Shown piece after piece: positions 17,740-26,221 of a DNA stretch of 64,000 bases. Every line of letters starts with the position of its first letter. Position 1 is the stretch's first letter. The notes under the pieces were generated by a model, which worked only from the letters and a program-made list of their open reading frames with translations, was not told where the DNA came from and made no database searches. Location of the stretch: contig NZ_CP059450.1 of assembly GCF_022023855.1 (NCBI RefSeq), positions 558,001 through 622,000 of the forward strand, written 5' to 3'. This DNA comes from Azospirillum brasilense (GTDB taxonomy: Bacteria > Pseudomonadota > Alphaproteobacteria > Azospirillales > Azospirillaceae). The translations under genes and the position numbers were made by a program.

Positions 17740-19365
17740 ATGTCCCAGGCGTCTTCGTGGCTGCGCGGTGCCGCGCTGTACCAGATCTATCCCCTCAGCT
17801 TCCTCGACCGGAACGGTGACGGCTGGGGCGATCTGGACGGCGTGCTGGAGGGCATCGGCCATGTGGCGTCGCTCGGCGTGCAGGGGGTGTGGATCAGCCC
17901 CTTCTACCCGTCGCCGCAGAAGGACTTCGGCTACGACATCACCGACCACCGGGCGGTCGACCCGCGCATGGGCCGGCTGGAGATGGTGGACCGCATCATC
18001 GAGGCGGCGCACGGCCACGGGCTGAAGGTGATCCTGGATCTGGTCTGCGGCCACACCTCGGATGCGCACCCCTGGTTCAGCGACAGCCGCCGGTCGCGCG
18101 GCGGGGAGTTCGCCGACTGGTACGTCTGGGCCGACCCGCGCCCCGACGGCACGCCGCCCAACAACTGGCTGTCGGTGTTCGGCGGCCCCGCCTGGACGTG
18201 GGAGCCGCGGCGGCGCCAGTATTACCTGCACCATTTCCTGTCCAGCCAACCCGCCCTGAACCTGCACGACGAGGCGGTGCTCCAGGCGCTCGGCGACACC
18301 GCGGCCTTCTGGCTGGAGCGCGGGGTGGACGGCTTCCGCATCGACGCGGTGGACTTCTTCGCCCACGACCCGCAGCTCCGCTCCAACCCCGCGGCGGCCT
18401 GGAGCGGGGCGGAACCGCCGGCCAAGCTGTTTGCGCTGCAGCAGCATCTCCACGACATGATGCACCCGGCCATTCACACGGTGCTGAGCCGGCTGCGCGC
18501 GGTGGTCGACCGCTATCCCGACCGGGTGCTGCTGGGCGAGCTGTCGAGCCAGCCGGGCGCGGCACGGCGCATCGCCGCCTATTGCGGGCCGCAGGGGCTG
18601 CACGCCGCCTACACCCTGTCGCTGGCCAAGCAGCCCTTCACCGCGCAGAACTTCGCCGGGGCGCTGACCGGCACGCCGCAGCCGGAAGCCATTTGCTGGA
18701 GCTTCTCCAACCACGATGTCGAGCGCGCCGCCAGCCGCTGGCTGCCGCCCGGCGCCGATCCGGAGCGCTTCAACGCGCTGCTCGCCACCTTGTTCGCCAC
18801 GCTGCCCGGCACCGTCTGCCTCTACCAGGGGGAGGAGCTGGCGCTGCCCAACGCGGTGCTGGAGGCGGAAGACCTGCGCGACCCCTTCGGCATCGCCTAT
18901 TGGCCCGACTTCCAGGGGCGCGACGGCAGCCGCACGCCGATGCCCTGGCGGTCCGGCGCCGCCAACGCCGGTTTCTCCAGCGCGGTCGAAACTTGGTTGC
19001 CAGTGGTGGAATCCCACCATGCCCTGGCGGTCGACGCGCAGGAGCGGCGCCCCGGCAGTCCGCTCGACGTCTGGCGGTACGCCCTGCGCCTGCGCAGCCG
19101 CCATCCGGCGTTGATGCGGGGGGGCGTGGCGGCGGTGGAGGAGGCCGGCAGCGTCCTGGCCTTCGAACGCGCGGCGGAGGGCGAGGAGTTGCTCGGCGTC
19201 TTCAACCTGTCCGATCATCCGGCCGAATACGCGCTGAAACGCAAGCCGCCGATGGTCGCCCTGGACCTGCCGCGTCCGCCGGGTGCACCGGTTCCCGAGG
19301 TCACCGCGGACGGACGGACGCTGGTCCTGCCGCCGCTCTCGGCCTTCCTGGGACGGCGCGGCTGA
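17740..19365 (+). CDS. GH13 alpha-glucosidase / alpha-amylase family enzyme
   Basis: This cytoplasmic GH13 (beta/alpha)8-barrel enzyme has about 541 residues and no signal peptide. Catalytic residues are visible: nucleophile Asp202 in GFRIDAVDFF, acid/base Glu267 in LLGELSSQ, and His325-Asp326 in SFSNHDVERA. The opening (LYQIYPLSFLDRNGDGWGDL) and the domain B segment PNNWLSVFGGPAWTW match alpha-glucosidase/oligo-1,6-glucosidase relatives. Region I reads DLVCGH (100-105), with Gly in place of the usual Asn; in one GH13 subgroup (XgtA-like alpha-glucosidases) this position is also not Asn. The ATG at 17740 has a good GGAGGG site five bases upstream. It stands alone with no sugar transporter beside it. 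Confidence 0.88.
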   Translation: MSQASSWLRGAALYQIYPLSFLDRNGDGWGDLDGVLEGIGHVASLGVQGVWISPFYPSPQKDFGYDITDHRAVDPRMGRLEMVDRIIEAAHGHGLKVILDLVCGHTSDAHPWFSDSRRSRGGEFADWYVWADPRPDGTPPNNWLSVFGGPAWTWEPRRRQYYLHHFLSSQPALNLHDEAVLQALGDTAAFWLERGVDGFRIDAVDFFAHDPQLRSNPAAAWSGAEPPAKLFALQQHLHDMMHPAIHTVLSRLRAVVDRYPDRVLLGELSSQPGAARRIAAYCGPQGLHAAYTLSLAKQPFTAQNFAGALTGTPQPEAICWSFSNHDVERAASRWLPPGADPERFNALLATLFATLPGTVCLYQGEELALPNAVLEAEDLRDPFGIAYWPDFQGRDGSRTPMPWRSGAANAGFSSAVETWLPVVESHHALAVDAQERRPGSPLDVWRYALRLRSRHPALMRGGVAAVEEAGSVLAFERAAEGEELLGVFNLSDHPAEYALKRKPPMVALDLPRPPGAPVPEVTADGRTLVLPPLSAFLGRRG

Positions 19366-19532
19366 GGCGGTCGCCTAATCCGTAGGACCAGGGTAGACCT
19401 GTCATGCGCTTTTGTGCGATGAATCGGAACGAAAACGCTGCTTTGTTACAGTTGTGAAAATTCCCTCGCAACAAGTGGTCCGACGGGCCGCTTGAAACGA
19501 AAAGGGAAGGCGGAGTCCACGGGAGAAGAATC

Positions 19533-20639
19533 GTGAAAAGACGTGCGTTTCTGAAGTCGGCGGGTGCGGGCGCTGCGGCCGCGGGTGCGGGGCTGGCGGT
19601 GGCCGGCGTGGCCGCGCCGGCCATTGCGCAGTCGCAGCCGGAAATCCAGTGGCGCTTGGCGTCGAGCTTCCCGAAGAGCACCGACATTCTGTTCGGCGCT
19701 TCGGAACTGATCGCCCGCCGCGTCGCCGAGAGCACGGACGGCAAGTTCCAGATCCGCGCGTTCCCGGGTGGTGAGCTGGTGCCCGGCCTCCAGGTGCTCG
19801 ACGCCGTGCAGAACGGTTCGGTCCAGTGCGGCCACACCTGCGGCTACTACTACGTCGGCAAGGACCCGACCTTCGCCTTCGACACGGCCATTCCGTTCGG
19901 CCCGAACGCGCGCCAGACCACCGCCTGGTTCCAGGCCGGCGGTCTCGACCTGATGCGCGCCTTCATGAAGAACCACAACGTCATCCAGTTCCCGGCGGGC
20001 AACACCGGCGCCCAGATGGGCGGCTGGTACCGCAAGGAGATCAAGACCGCCGCGGACTTCCAGGGCCTGAAGATCCGCATCGCCGGCATCACCGGCCAGA
20101 TCATGTCGAAGATGGGCGCCACCCCGACCCAGATCGCCGGCGCGGACGTCTATCCGGCGCTGGAAAAGGGCACCATCGACGCGACCGAGTTCGTCGGCCC
20201 CTACGACGACGAGCGGCTGGGCTTCCATCAGGTCGCCAAGTACTACTACTATCCGGGCTGGTGGGAAGGCGGGCCGAACGTCTCGCTCTATGTCAACCTG
20301 CAGGAGTGGGAAAAGCTCCCCAAGTCCTACCAGTCGATCCTGACGGCCGCCTGCGCCGAGGCGAACACCTACATGATCGCCCGTTACGATTCGGAGAACG
20401 CCAAGGCTCTGAAGCGTCTGGTCGCCAAGGGCACCATCCTGCGCGCCTATCCGCGCGACCTGATGGAGCAGGCGCACAAGATCGCCTTCGAGTATTACGA
20501 CGAGCTGGCGAAGACCAACCCGAACTTCAAGACGATCTACGAGAGCTGGAAGCCGTTCCTCGACGAGACCCAGCTCTGGTTCCGCGTCGCCGAGCTGCCC
20601 TACGACAGCTTCGTCGCGTCCGCCGGCACCAAGAAGTAA
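19533..20639 (+). CDS. TRAP transporter substrate-binding protein, TakP-like
   Basis: This 368-residue periplasmic binding protein belongs to the DctP/TRAP family. It opens with a twin-arginine signal (KRRAFLKS) and an Ala/Gly-rich hydrophobic stretch ending at an AxA site near residue 32. The mature part (WRLASSFPKSTDILFG, GYYYVGKDPTFAFDTAIPFG, NTGAQMGGWYRKEI, PYDDERLGF, YYYYPGWWEGGP) closely resembles the alpha-keto-acid binding protein TakP of Rhodobacter and mannitol/chloroaromatic-type TRAP proteins. The start is GTG at 19533 after GGGAGAAG. No DctQ or DctM membrane subunits are adjacent, so it must work with permease subunits encoded elsewhere. A strong terminator follows. Confidence 0.9.
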   Translation: MKRRAFLKSAGAGAAAAGAGLAVAGVAAPAIAQSQPEIQWRLASSFPKSTDILFGASELIARRVAESTDGKFQIRAFPGGELVPGLQVLDAVQNGSVQCGHTCGYYYVGKDPTFAFDTAIPFGPNARQTTAWFQAGGLDLMRAFMKNHNVIQFPAGNTGAQMGGWYRKEIKTAADFQGLKIRIAGITGQIMSKMGATPTQIAGADVYPALEKGTIDATEFVGPYDDERLGFHQVAKYYYYPGWWEGGPNVSLYVNLQEWEKLPKSYQSILTAACAEANTYMIARYDSENAKALKRLVAKGTILRAYPRDLMEQAHKIAFEYYDELAKTNPNFKTIYESWKPFLDETQLWFRVAELPYDSFVASAGTKK

Positions 20640-20657
20640 GACATTTCGTCTGAGAAA

Positions 20658-20694
20658 GCCCCCATCCGCATCGCGGGTGGGGGCCTTTTCTTTT
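20658..20694 (+). terminator. Intrinsic terminator of the TakP-like gene
   Basis: GCCCCCATCCGC at 20658-20669 pairs with GCGGGTGGGGGC at 20673-20684 with one G-T wobble. It is followed at once by CTTTTCTTTT, a standard Rho-independent terminator 19 bases after the stop. Confidence 0.85.
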
Positions 20695-20698
20695 GGGA

Positions 20699-21319
20699 TC
20701 AGCCGACGTCCTGCTGCGGCATCAGCGCCATCTGGCGCTTGGCGCCGGGCTGGGCCAGCACGCGGGCGTGCCACGCCTGGGCGTTGGGATAGGTGGCGAT
20801 GTCGATGTTCGACTCCTCCACGAGGTCGATCCACGGGAAGGCGAAGATGTCGGCGATGCTGAGCCGCTCGCCCTCGATGAAGGTCCGCCCCGCCAGATGG
20901 CGGTCGAACTGGGCGAGCCCGCTGGCCGCCGCGGCGTCGATCCACGGCAGGGCGTTGGCGTCCCCGTTGAACTTGCGCACCGCGCGGGCGCGCTGGACCG
21001 GCAGCAGCACGTCGGCCAGCCAGGACAGCCACTCCGCCAGCCTGATCCGCTCCGCCTCGTCCCGCCCGCCGAACCGGCCGGTCTTTTCCGCCAGATAGGT
21101 GAGGATGACGCCCGATTCGGAAATGCTGAGGTCGCCGTGGACCAGGGTCGGCACCCGGCCGAAGCGGTTGATGGCGAGATAATCCGCCGACTTCTGCTGG
21201 CCGCCGCGCAGGTCGACATGGCGGTAGGCGTAGGGCACGCCGGCCATCGACAGGAACAGGACGACGCGGGTGGCAGGCTGCGAGTTGAGATTGCCGTAGA
21301 CGGTGAATTCGGCGGACAC
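20699..21319 (-). CDS. Glutathione S-transferase family protein
   Basis: This GST-fold protein has about 206 residues. The N-terminal thioredoxin-like domain reads VYGNLNSQPATRVVLFLSMAG, with a catalytic-type Ser/Asn region near residue 10. It includes the cis-Pro segment RVPTLVHGDLSISESGVILTYL with the SES/G glutathione-binding motif. An all-helical C-terminal domain runs from about residue 90, with the N-capping box SIADIFAFPW. The likely start is GTG at 21319, which has GGAGGG about ten bases upstream; an in-frame ATG lies at 21337 with no clear ribosome site. It is convergent with the TakP-like gene and divergent from the peptide-binding protein gene. Its substrate is unknown. Confidence 0.85.
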   Translation of the reverse strand: MSAEFTVYGNLNSQPATRVVLFLSMAGVPYAYRHVDLRGGQQKSADYLAINRFGRVPTLVHGDLSISESGVILTYLAEKTGRFGGRDEAERIRLAEWLSWLADVLLPVQRARAVRKFNGDANALPWIDAAAASGLAQFDRHLAGRTFIEGERLSIADIFAFPWIDLVEESNIDIATYPNAQAWHARVLAQPGAKRQMALMPQQDVG

Positions 21320-21525
21320 GGTCGAAGAACCCTCCATGCTGATCGCGCTTGGCCGCGCGGATTGCCGAAAACCATGACCGCAAGCCCGCCGGGACACCAG
21401 AGCAAATCAAGGGGCGCGATGCCGCGGGGTGGGGAAGGGGGTTTCGCACCCCCTCATCCCTCCCACATGTTATCAGAGCGGAACCGGGGCCGAGCGCTCC
21501 GGAGCGAACGATGGGAGGATGGGGC

Positions 21526-23337
21526 ATGCGCCGTGTGGCCGCTGGACTGTTGATCGGGCTGATCGCCGCCGCCGTGGCCGGACCGGCGGGTGCGCAGCCG
21601 CGGCACGGCATGGCGTTGTATGGCGAGCCGAAATACGGGCCGGACTTCCGGCATTTCGATTACGTCAACCCGGACGCCCCGAAGGGCGGCAAGGTAACCC
21701 TCCAGGCCATCGGCTCCTTCGACACGCTGAACCCCTTCACGCTGCGCGGCGTGCCGGCGGCGGGGGCGACGCTGATCTACGACACGCTGATGACCGGGTC
21801 GGCGGACGAGCCCTTCACCGAATACGGCCTGCTAGCCGAAAGCGTGGAGATGCCGGAGGATCGTTCCTCCATCACCTTCAACCTGCGCTCCGGCGCGCGG
21901 TGGCACGATGGGAAGCCGGTCACCGCCGACGACGTGGTGTTCTCCTTCACCATCCTGACGGAAAGCCATCCCTTCTACCGCAGCTATTACGGCGCCGTGG
22001 ACAAGGTCGAGGCGGAGGGTGAACGCCGCGTCCGCTTCACCTTCAAGCCGGGCGACAACCGCGAGCTTCCGATGATCGTCGGGCAGTTGCCGGTGCTGCC
22101 GAAGCATTATTGGGAGGGCAAGGATTTCCAGTCGACCACACTGGACCCGCCGCTGGGCAGCGGTCCCTACCGCATCGCGTCCTTCGATCCGGGCCGCGGC
22201 ATCACCTATGAGCGGGTTGCCGACTATTGGGGCCGGGACCTGCCGGTGAATGTCGGTCGGAACAATTTCGGCAGCATGGCCTACGAGTATTACCGGGACG
22301 CCAGCGTCGCCCTGCAGGCCTTCCGCGGCGGGCTGTACGACTTCCGCCAGGAAAATGTCGCCAAGACCTGGGCCACCGGCTACGACTTCGACGCGGTGCG
22401 CGACGGCAAAGTGGTGAAGGAGGAGATCGCCAACGAGGTGCCGGCGGGCATGCAGGGCTTCGTGTTCAACACGCGCCGCCCGGTCTTCGCGAACCCCAAG
22501 GTGCGCCAGGCCATCGCCTACGCTTTCGACTTCGAATGGACGAACCAGACCCTGTTCTATGGCGCCTACAAGCGGACGGAGAGCTATTTCGAGAACTCGC
22601 CGCTTCAGTCCAGGGACCTGCCACAGGGCCGCGAACTGGCGATTTTGGAGCCGCTGCGCGGGAAAATCCCCGCCGAGGTCTTCGAGAAGACCTACCATCC
22701 GCCCAGCACGGAGGGCCAGAACGGGCTGCGCCGCAACCTCCTGGAGGCCAAGCGGCTGCTCGACGAGGCGGGGACTGACGTGCGCAACGGGGTGCGGGTC
22801 GACGTCGCGACCGGCAAGCCGCTGGACTTCGAAATCCTTCTCGACAGTCCGACCTTCGAGCGGGTGACGCTGCCCTTCATCGAGAATCTGAAGCGGCTTG
22901 GCATCCGTGCCAGCATCCGCACGGTGGACACCACCCAGTACGAGAACCGCACGCGCGACTTCGATTTCGACATGGTGGTCCATGTCTGGCCGCAGTCCCT
23001 GTCGCCGGGGAACGAGCAGACCGGCTATTGGGGATCGGCCTTCGCCGACCGTCCGGGAAGCCAGAATCTGGCAGGGGTGCGCAGCGAGGCGGTCGATCAT
23101 CTGATCGGCGAGATCGTCCGCGCCGGCAGCCAGGAGGATCTGAAAGCCGCGGTGTCGGCGTTGGACCGCGTGCTGTTGTGGAACCATTACGTGGTGCCGC
23201 ACTGGTATTCCGGCGTCTACCGCGTCGCCTATTGGAATCGGTTGAAGCGCCCCGACACCGTGCCGCCCTATTCGATCTCCTTTGACTCCTGGTGGCTGTC
23301 GGACGCCTCGTCCGCCGGCACCGGCAAGACGCCGTGA
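21526..23337 (+). CDS. ABC transporter extracellular solute-binding protein family 5 (YejA-like)
   Basis: This is a periplasmic peptide-binding protein of about 603 residues. An N-terminal signal (MRRVAAGLLIGLIAAAVAG) ends near AGAQP. Family-5 landmarks are clear: YGEPKYGPDFRHFDYVNPDA, the signature region VTADDVVFSF, GSGPYRIASFDPGRGITYER and FAFDF/AYAFDFEWTN. The length and the FDYVNPDAPKGG opening are typical of YejA-like oligopeptide/microcin-C-type receptors. The ATG at 21526 has GGGAGG seven bases upstream and gives a compact signal peptide; an ATG at 21511 is an alternative. The permease and ATPase genes (yejBEF) are not adjacent; instead a response regulator gene follows 17 bases later. 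Confidence 0.87.
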   Translation: MRRVAAGLLIGLIAAAVAGPAGAQPRHGMALYGEPKYGPDFRHFDYVNPDAPKGGKVTLQAIGSFDTLNPFTLRGVPAAGATLIYDTLMTGSADEPFTEYGLLAESVEMPEDRSSITFNLRSGARWHDGKPVTADDVVFSFTILTESHPFYRSYYGAVDKVEAEGERRVRFTFKPGDNRELPMIVGQLPVLPKHYWEGKDFQSTTLDPPLGSGPYRIASFDPGRGITYERVADYWGRDLPVNVGRNNFGSMAYEYYRDASVALQAFRGGLYDFRQENVAKTWATGYDFDAVRDGKVVKEEIANEVPAGMQGFVFNTRRPVFANPKVRQAIAYAFDFEWTNQTLFYGAYKRTESYFENSPLQSRDLPQGRELAILEPLRGKIPAEVFEKTYHPPSTEGQNGLRRNLLEAKRLLDEAGTDVRNGVRVDVATGKPLDFEILLDSPTFERVTLPFIENLKRLGIRASIRTVDTTQYENRTRDFDFDMVVHVWPQSLSPGNEQTGYWGSAFADRPGSQNLAGVRSEAVDHLIGEIVRAGSQEDLKAAVSALDRVLLWNHYVVPHWYSGVYRVAYWNRLKRPDTVPPYSISFDSWWLSDASSAGTGKTP

Positions 23338-23354
23338 TCAGGGGGGCGGAATCC

Positions 23355-23759
23355 ATGGACGCTCATTCTTCGGACAGGACACGGACCATCCTCGTCGTTG
23401 ATGACAACGCGCTGATGCGCAAGCTGTTGGTCCGTTGCCTGGAGGAGGGCGGACACCGCGTGGTGGAGACGGACGATCCGCGGGCCGTGCTCGACTTGAT
23501 GCGCGCGTTGAAACCCGATCTGGTGATCATGGACGTGGTGATGCCCGGCCTGTCCGGCGTTGAGCTGGTGCGGATGATCCGCGCCGACCGGGCGTTGGTG
23601 CGCACGCCGGTCGTTGCCGTCACCAATCTGTCCACACCCACGGACATGCTGCGCTTTTCCAGTGCCGGGTTCGACGGGCATGTGCCCAAGCCGATCCAAC
23701 CGAAGGACTTCCTGGCGACGATCACCCGCTATCTGGACGGCAAGGGAGAACGGATATGA
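23355..23759 (+). CDS. Single-domain response regulator (CheY/DivK-like)
   Basis: This 134-residue stand-alone receiver domain transmits phosphorylation signals by protein contact, since there is no output domain. Acidic pocket residues lie in TILVVDDNAL, the phosphoacceptor is Asp60 in VIMDVVMPG, the switch Thr is Thr90 in VVAVTNLS, and the conserved Lys is Lys112 in HVPKPIQP. The ATG at 23355 follows GGGGGGCGGAA. It begins 17 bases after the peptide-binding protein stop and may share its transcript. No histidine kinase is adjacent, so the partner is unknown. Motility, cell-cycle or stress roles are all possible. Confidence 0.88.
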   Translation: MDAHSSDRTRTILVVDDNALMRKLLVRCLEEGGHRVVETDDPRAVLDLMRALKPDLVIMDVVMPGLSGVELVRMIRADRALVRTPVVAVTNLSTPTDMLRFSSAGFDGHVPKPIQPKDFLATITRYLDGKGERI

Positions 23760-23883
23760 AAACCGTTTCAAAACAACCTCCTGAGGGAAGTTTATAAAGT
23801 ATAACTTTAAGAACAGGAGTGTCCCATCTTATTGGTAGAAAGGATGAGGAATCGCTCTCAATCATATGAGAAAAAACGGTTTT
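23759..23883. other. AT-rich intergenic segment bounded by a 10-bp inverted repeat
   Basis: AAAACCGTTT at 23759-23768 and AAACGGTTTT at 23874-23883 are perfect reverse complements about 105 bases apart. The interior is AT-rich for this genome, includes TTATAAAGTATAACTTTAAG and holds no credible ORF. It could be a structured untranslated or small RNA, or a relic of a mobile miniature element. Nothing further is supported. Confidence 0.35.
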
Positions 23884-23980
23884 ATCAGCTTGAATCGGCT
23901 CATCGGTCGGCGACCGCTCCTCACCGGCGCGCAGTCCGTGCTATAGTCCTACCGTCCTTGGCCCTTCCACCGCCCAGCCC

Positions 23981-24433
23981 ATGAAGGTCATCGCTGCCGT
24001 TTCGCTGTTGCTCGTGCTGCTGGCTGGGTCCGCGGCGGCAGACCCGATGCGGGTCGAGCGGAGCGATCCCGGCCATCTGCGCGCCTTGAATCGTTCATTC
24101 CTTCCCCCGGAGGTCATTCCGCCCCGCACGCGCTCTGTGCGCAGCCAGGCGGTCTACAACCTGCCGAAGGGGCTGGACGGGCTCACACGCTACGACGCCG
24201 CCTTGTCGCGCCTGTGCCAGCGCGGTGCCTTCGGGCAGGAGATGGACGGCTTCTACTGGGCGCGGACGCCAGACAAGCGTTACGGCGTCGCCTTTTCCGG
24301 TGGAGCGAACCTGTCGGACCCGCAGAACAAGCGGAAGACCGGTCAGGTGTATTTTTTCGACGGCCAGGACAGCCGGTGCAACGTCTATGTCGGCGATCAG
24401 GCCAAGCTGATGCCGCATTACGTCGGCCCCTGA
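23981..24433 (+). CDS. Hypothetical exported protein
   Basis: This 150-residue protein of unknown function has an N-terminal signal peptide (MKVIAAVSLLLVLLAGSAAA, cleavage after AAA-D). The mature part contains a basic Pro/Arg-rich stretch (RSFLPPEVIPPRTRSVRSQ), then aromatic- and Gly-rich segments (GFYWARTPDKRYGVAFSGG and VYFFDGQDSRCNVYVGDQ). These look like small beta-strands. Two cysteines (in RLCQRG and SRCNV) could pair. It is a monocistronic gene convergent with the MetX-like gene. TATAGT at 23943-23948 is a possible -10 box. Confidence 0.65.
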   Translation: MKVIAAVSLLLVLLAGSAAADPMRVERSDPGHLRALNRSFLPPEVIPPRTRSVRSQAVYNLPKGLDGLTRYDAALSRLCQRGAFGQEMDGFYWARTPDKRYGVAFSGGANLSDPQNKRKTGQVYFFDGQDSRCNVYVGDQAKLMPHYVGP

Positions 24434-24448
24434 GGAAAGGCTGAAGAA

Positions 24449-24481
24449 GGCCCCGTCCGGCGATTCTCACCAGGCGGGGCC
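24449..24481. terminator. Convergent hairpin, probable terminator
   Basis: GGCCCCG at 24449-24455 pairs with CGGGGCC at 24475-24481. It lies between the convergent stops of the exported hypothetical protein and the MetX-like gene. The loop is long and there is no T-run, so strength is uncertain. Confidence 0.4.
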
Positions 24482-24491
24482 ACGGAGTCTG

Positions 24492-25688
24492 CTACTTCGC
24501 CATGAACGCCGATATGGTGTCGCCGGCCTTCGCGATGTTGGCGATGCCGTCGAGGTGGCCGAGGCTGGTGGTGATCGCGTCAGTGTAGGTGACTGCGACG
24601 CCCTGCTTTTCGAGCCGCTCCTTCAGAGGACGCATGGCGCGCTCCGGCGGGAAGACAAGATCGTCGGCGGAGGGGATCAGCAGCACCGGCGCCTTGATCT
24701 TCGCCAGCCCTTCGTCCAGCGCCCCGCCGCCGCCCACCAGGAAGGTCTGGTTGGCCTTCACCAGATACAGGAAGTGGTTGGCGTCGCTGACCGCGGCGCG
24801 GGCCGCCGCCGCCTTGTCCAGCCACGCTTCGATGGCGTACTGGTTGTTCATGCTGGCGGCGGGGTCCTTGCCTTCCTCCGCCCAGCCGCGGCCGAAGGTG
24901 GCATCGGCCCATTTCCAATGGCGGGCGTGCAGGGTCACCAGTTTCAGCGCCTCGGTCAGTCCGGCCTTGGGCTCCGCCTTGCCATAGTAATCGCCGCCCT
25001 GCCAGTTCGGATCGACGCGGATGGGGGCGGCCCACAGGTTCAGCCAGCCGATCAGGAAGGGATCGGCCTCGGCCCCGCCGATCACCGCGACGACGCGCTT
25101 GACCATCTCCGGATGGGAAGCCCCCCATTCCAGCGCCTGGAGCGACCCCATGGATCCGCCCATCACCGCGTGCAGGGATCTTACATTAAGACTGTCCAGC
25201 AACGCTCTCTGTACATTGACAAAATCGCGGATGGTGACGACCGGGAAACTCATGCCGTAGGGCTTGCCGGTGTCGGGATTGACGCTGGCCGGGCCGGTGG
25301 TGATGACAGTCGGATCCTTCGGCGACAGGTTCACCAGCGTGTCGGAACTGATGATGAAGTATTTGTCGGTGTCCAGCGGCTTGCCCGGCCCGATGATGGA
25401 GTCCCAATAGCCAGGGGCCGGGTCCTCCATTTTATACTTCCCGGCGGCGTGGCTGTTGCCGCTGAAGAAATGGGTGACGAGGATGACGTTGTCCTTGGCG
25501 TCGTTCAGCTTGCCGTAGCTTTCCCAGCCGATCCGGACGTTCTTGATCGTGCCGCCGCCCACCGTGGTGTAGGACGGCATCTCGAACACCTTCTTCTCCA
25601 CGAGGCCCTCAAAGGCCAGGACCGGCGTCGCGCAGAAGAACCCGGCGGCCAGAACCAGGCCGCCGAGCCGTTTCGCCAGAGAACGCAT
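24492..25688 (-). CDS. Exported alpha/beta hydrolase of the MetX (homoserine acetyltransferase-like) family
   Basis: This protein of about 398 residues has an alpha/beta-hydrolase fold related to MetX. The nucleophile is Ser179 in MGGSMGSLQALEW. The acid is in LIPSADDLVFPPE and the histidine in TSLGHLDGI near the C-terminus, giving a complete triad. Unlike true homoserine O-acetyltransferases it begins with an export signal (LGGLVLAAGFFCATPVLAF, cleavage around ALA-FE). It is therefore expected in the periplasm, where acetyl-CoA is absent; it is more likely an esterase or other hydrolase than a methionine-biosynthesis enzyme. The ATG at 25688 has GGGAGGGACGAC before it. It is followed by no metW, supporting a non-biosynthetic role. 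Confidence 0.78.
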   Translation of the reverse strand: MRSLAKRLGGLVLAAGFFCATPVLAFEGLVEKKVFEMPSYTTVGGGTIKNVRIGWESYGKLNDAKDNVILVTHFFSGNSHAAGKYKMEDPAPGYWDSIIGPGKPLDTDKYFIISSDTLVNLSPKDPTVITTGPASVNPDTGKPYGMSFPVVTIRDFVNVQRALLDSLNVRSLHAVMGGSMGSLQALEWGASHPEMVKRVVAVIGGAEADPFLIGWLNLWAAPIRVDPNWQGGDYYGKAEPKAGLTEALKLVTLHARHWKWADATFGRGWAEEGKDPAASMNNQYAIEAWLDKAAAARAAVSDANHFLYLVKANQTFLVGGGGALDEGLAKIKAPVLLIPSADDLVFPPERAMRPLKERLEKQGVAVTYTDAITTSLGHLDGIANIAKAGDTISAFMAK

Positions 25689-25791
25689 GTCGTCCCTCCC
25701 GTTTCTCAAGTCCCTATCGATGCGGGGAGGGAGTGTAAGGGGGCGCGCCCGCCCGTCCAGGCGGGCAATCGGCCTAAACGGTTGGGGGAAC

Positions 25792-26112
25792 TCAGCCCAG
25801 CCGGACGGCGGTTCCGTTGATGGAGACCATCAGCATGCCGTTCTCCTTGCCCAGCACCTCGTAATCGATGTCCACGCCGACGATGGCGTCGGCGCCCAGC
25901 GCCCGCGCGGCGTCCTGGAGATCGGCGAAGGCGGCCTCGCGGGCGTCGCGCAACGCGTTCTGGTAACCGCCGGCCCGGCCGCCGACGATGTCGCGGATGC
26001 CGGAGAACAGGTCGCGGAACATGTTCACGCCCAGGATCGCCTCGCCCGCGACCATGCCGAGATATTGGGTGACGGGACGGCCTTCGACGGTGTCCGTGCT
26101 GGTGACGATCAT
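25792..26112 (-). CDS. YbjQ/UPF0145 family protein
   Basis: This 106-residue small cytoplasmic protein belongs to the UPF0145/YbjQ family, annotated elsewhere as a heavy-metal-binding-like domain with no proven function. Family features are the opening [24 protein letters not shown], the middle [12 protein letters not shown] with [13 protein letters not shown], and the end [18 protein letters not shown]. Members assemble as pentamers in structures. The start at 26112 has GGAGGAACCG immediately upstream. The downstream gap to the MetX-like gene holds a GC hairpin (25747-25766). It is divergent from the XRE/S24-like regulator. Confidence 0.85.
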   Translation of the reverse strand: MIVTSTDTVEGRPVTQYLGMVAGEAILGVNMFRDLFSGIRDIVGGRAGGYQNALRDAREAAFADLQDAARALGADAIVGVDIDYEVLGKENGMLMVSINGTAVRLG

Positions 26113-26221
26113 CGGTTCCTCCGGATGTGGTTTCGCGCCCTCCAGATGGCGGCGCGCACAGCACGGCGCAATGGGTGGGGAAAGGGCGCAGCCGGAGGGA
26201 AGGGGAGTCCAATGCGATACT

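Noticed and set aside
17209..19218. Upstream extension of the topoisomerase frame to about 1042 residues
   Set aside because: The extension is antisense to the GH13 gene and low-complexity. TopIB family similarity begins only after the Met at 17208.
23756..23797. 13-codon ORF after the response regulator
   Set aside because: It overlaps the stop as ATGA, but the predicted peptide is too short and has no supporting conservation or motif.
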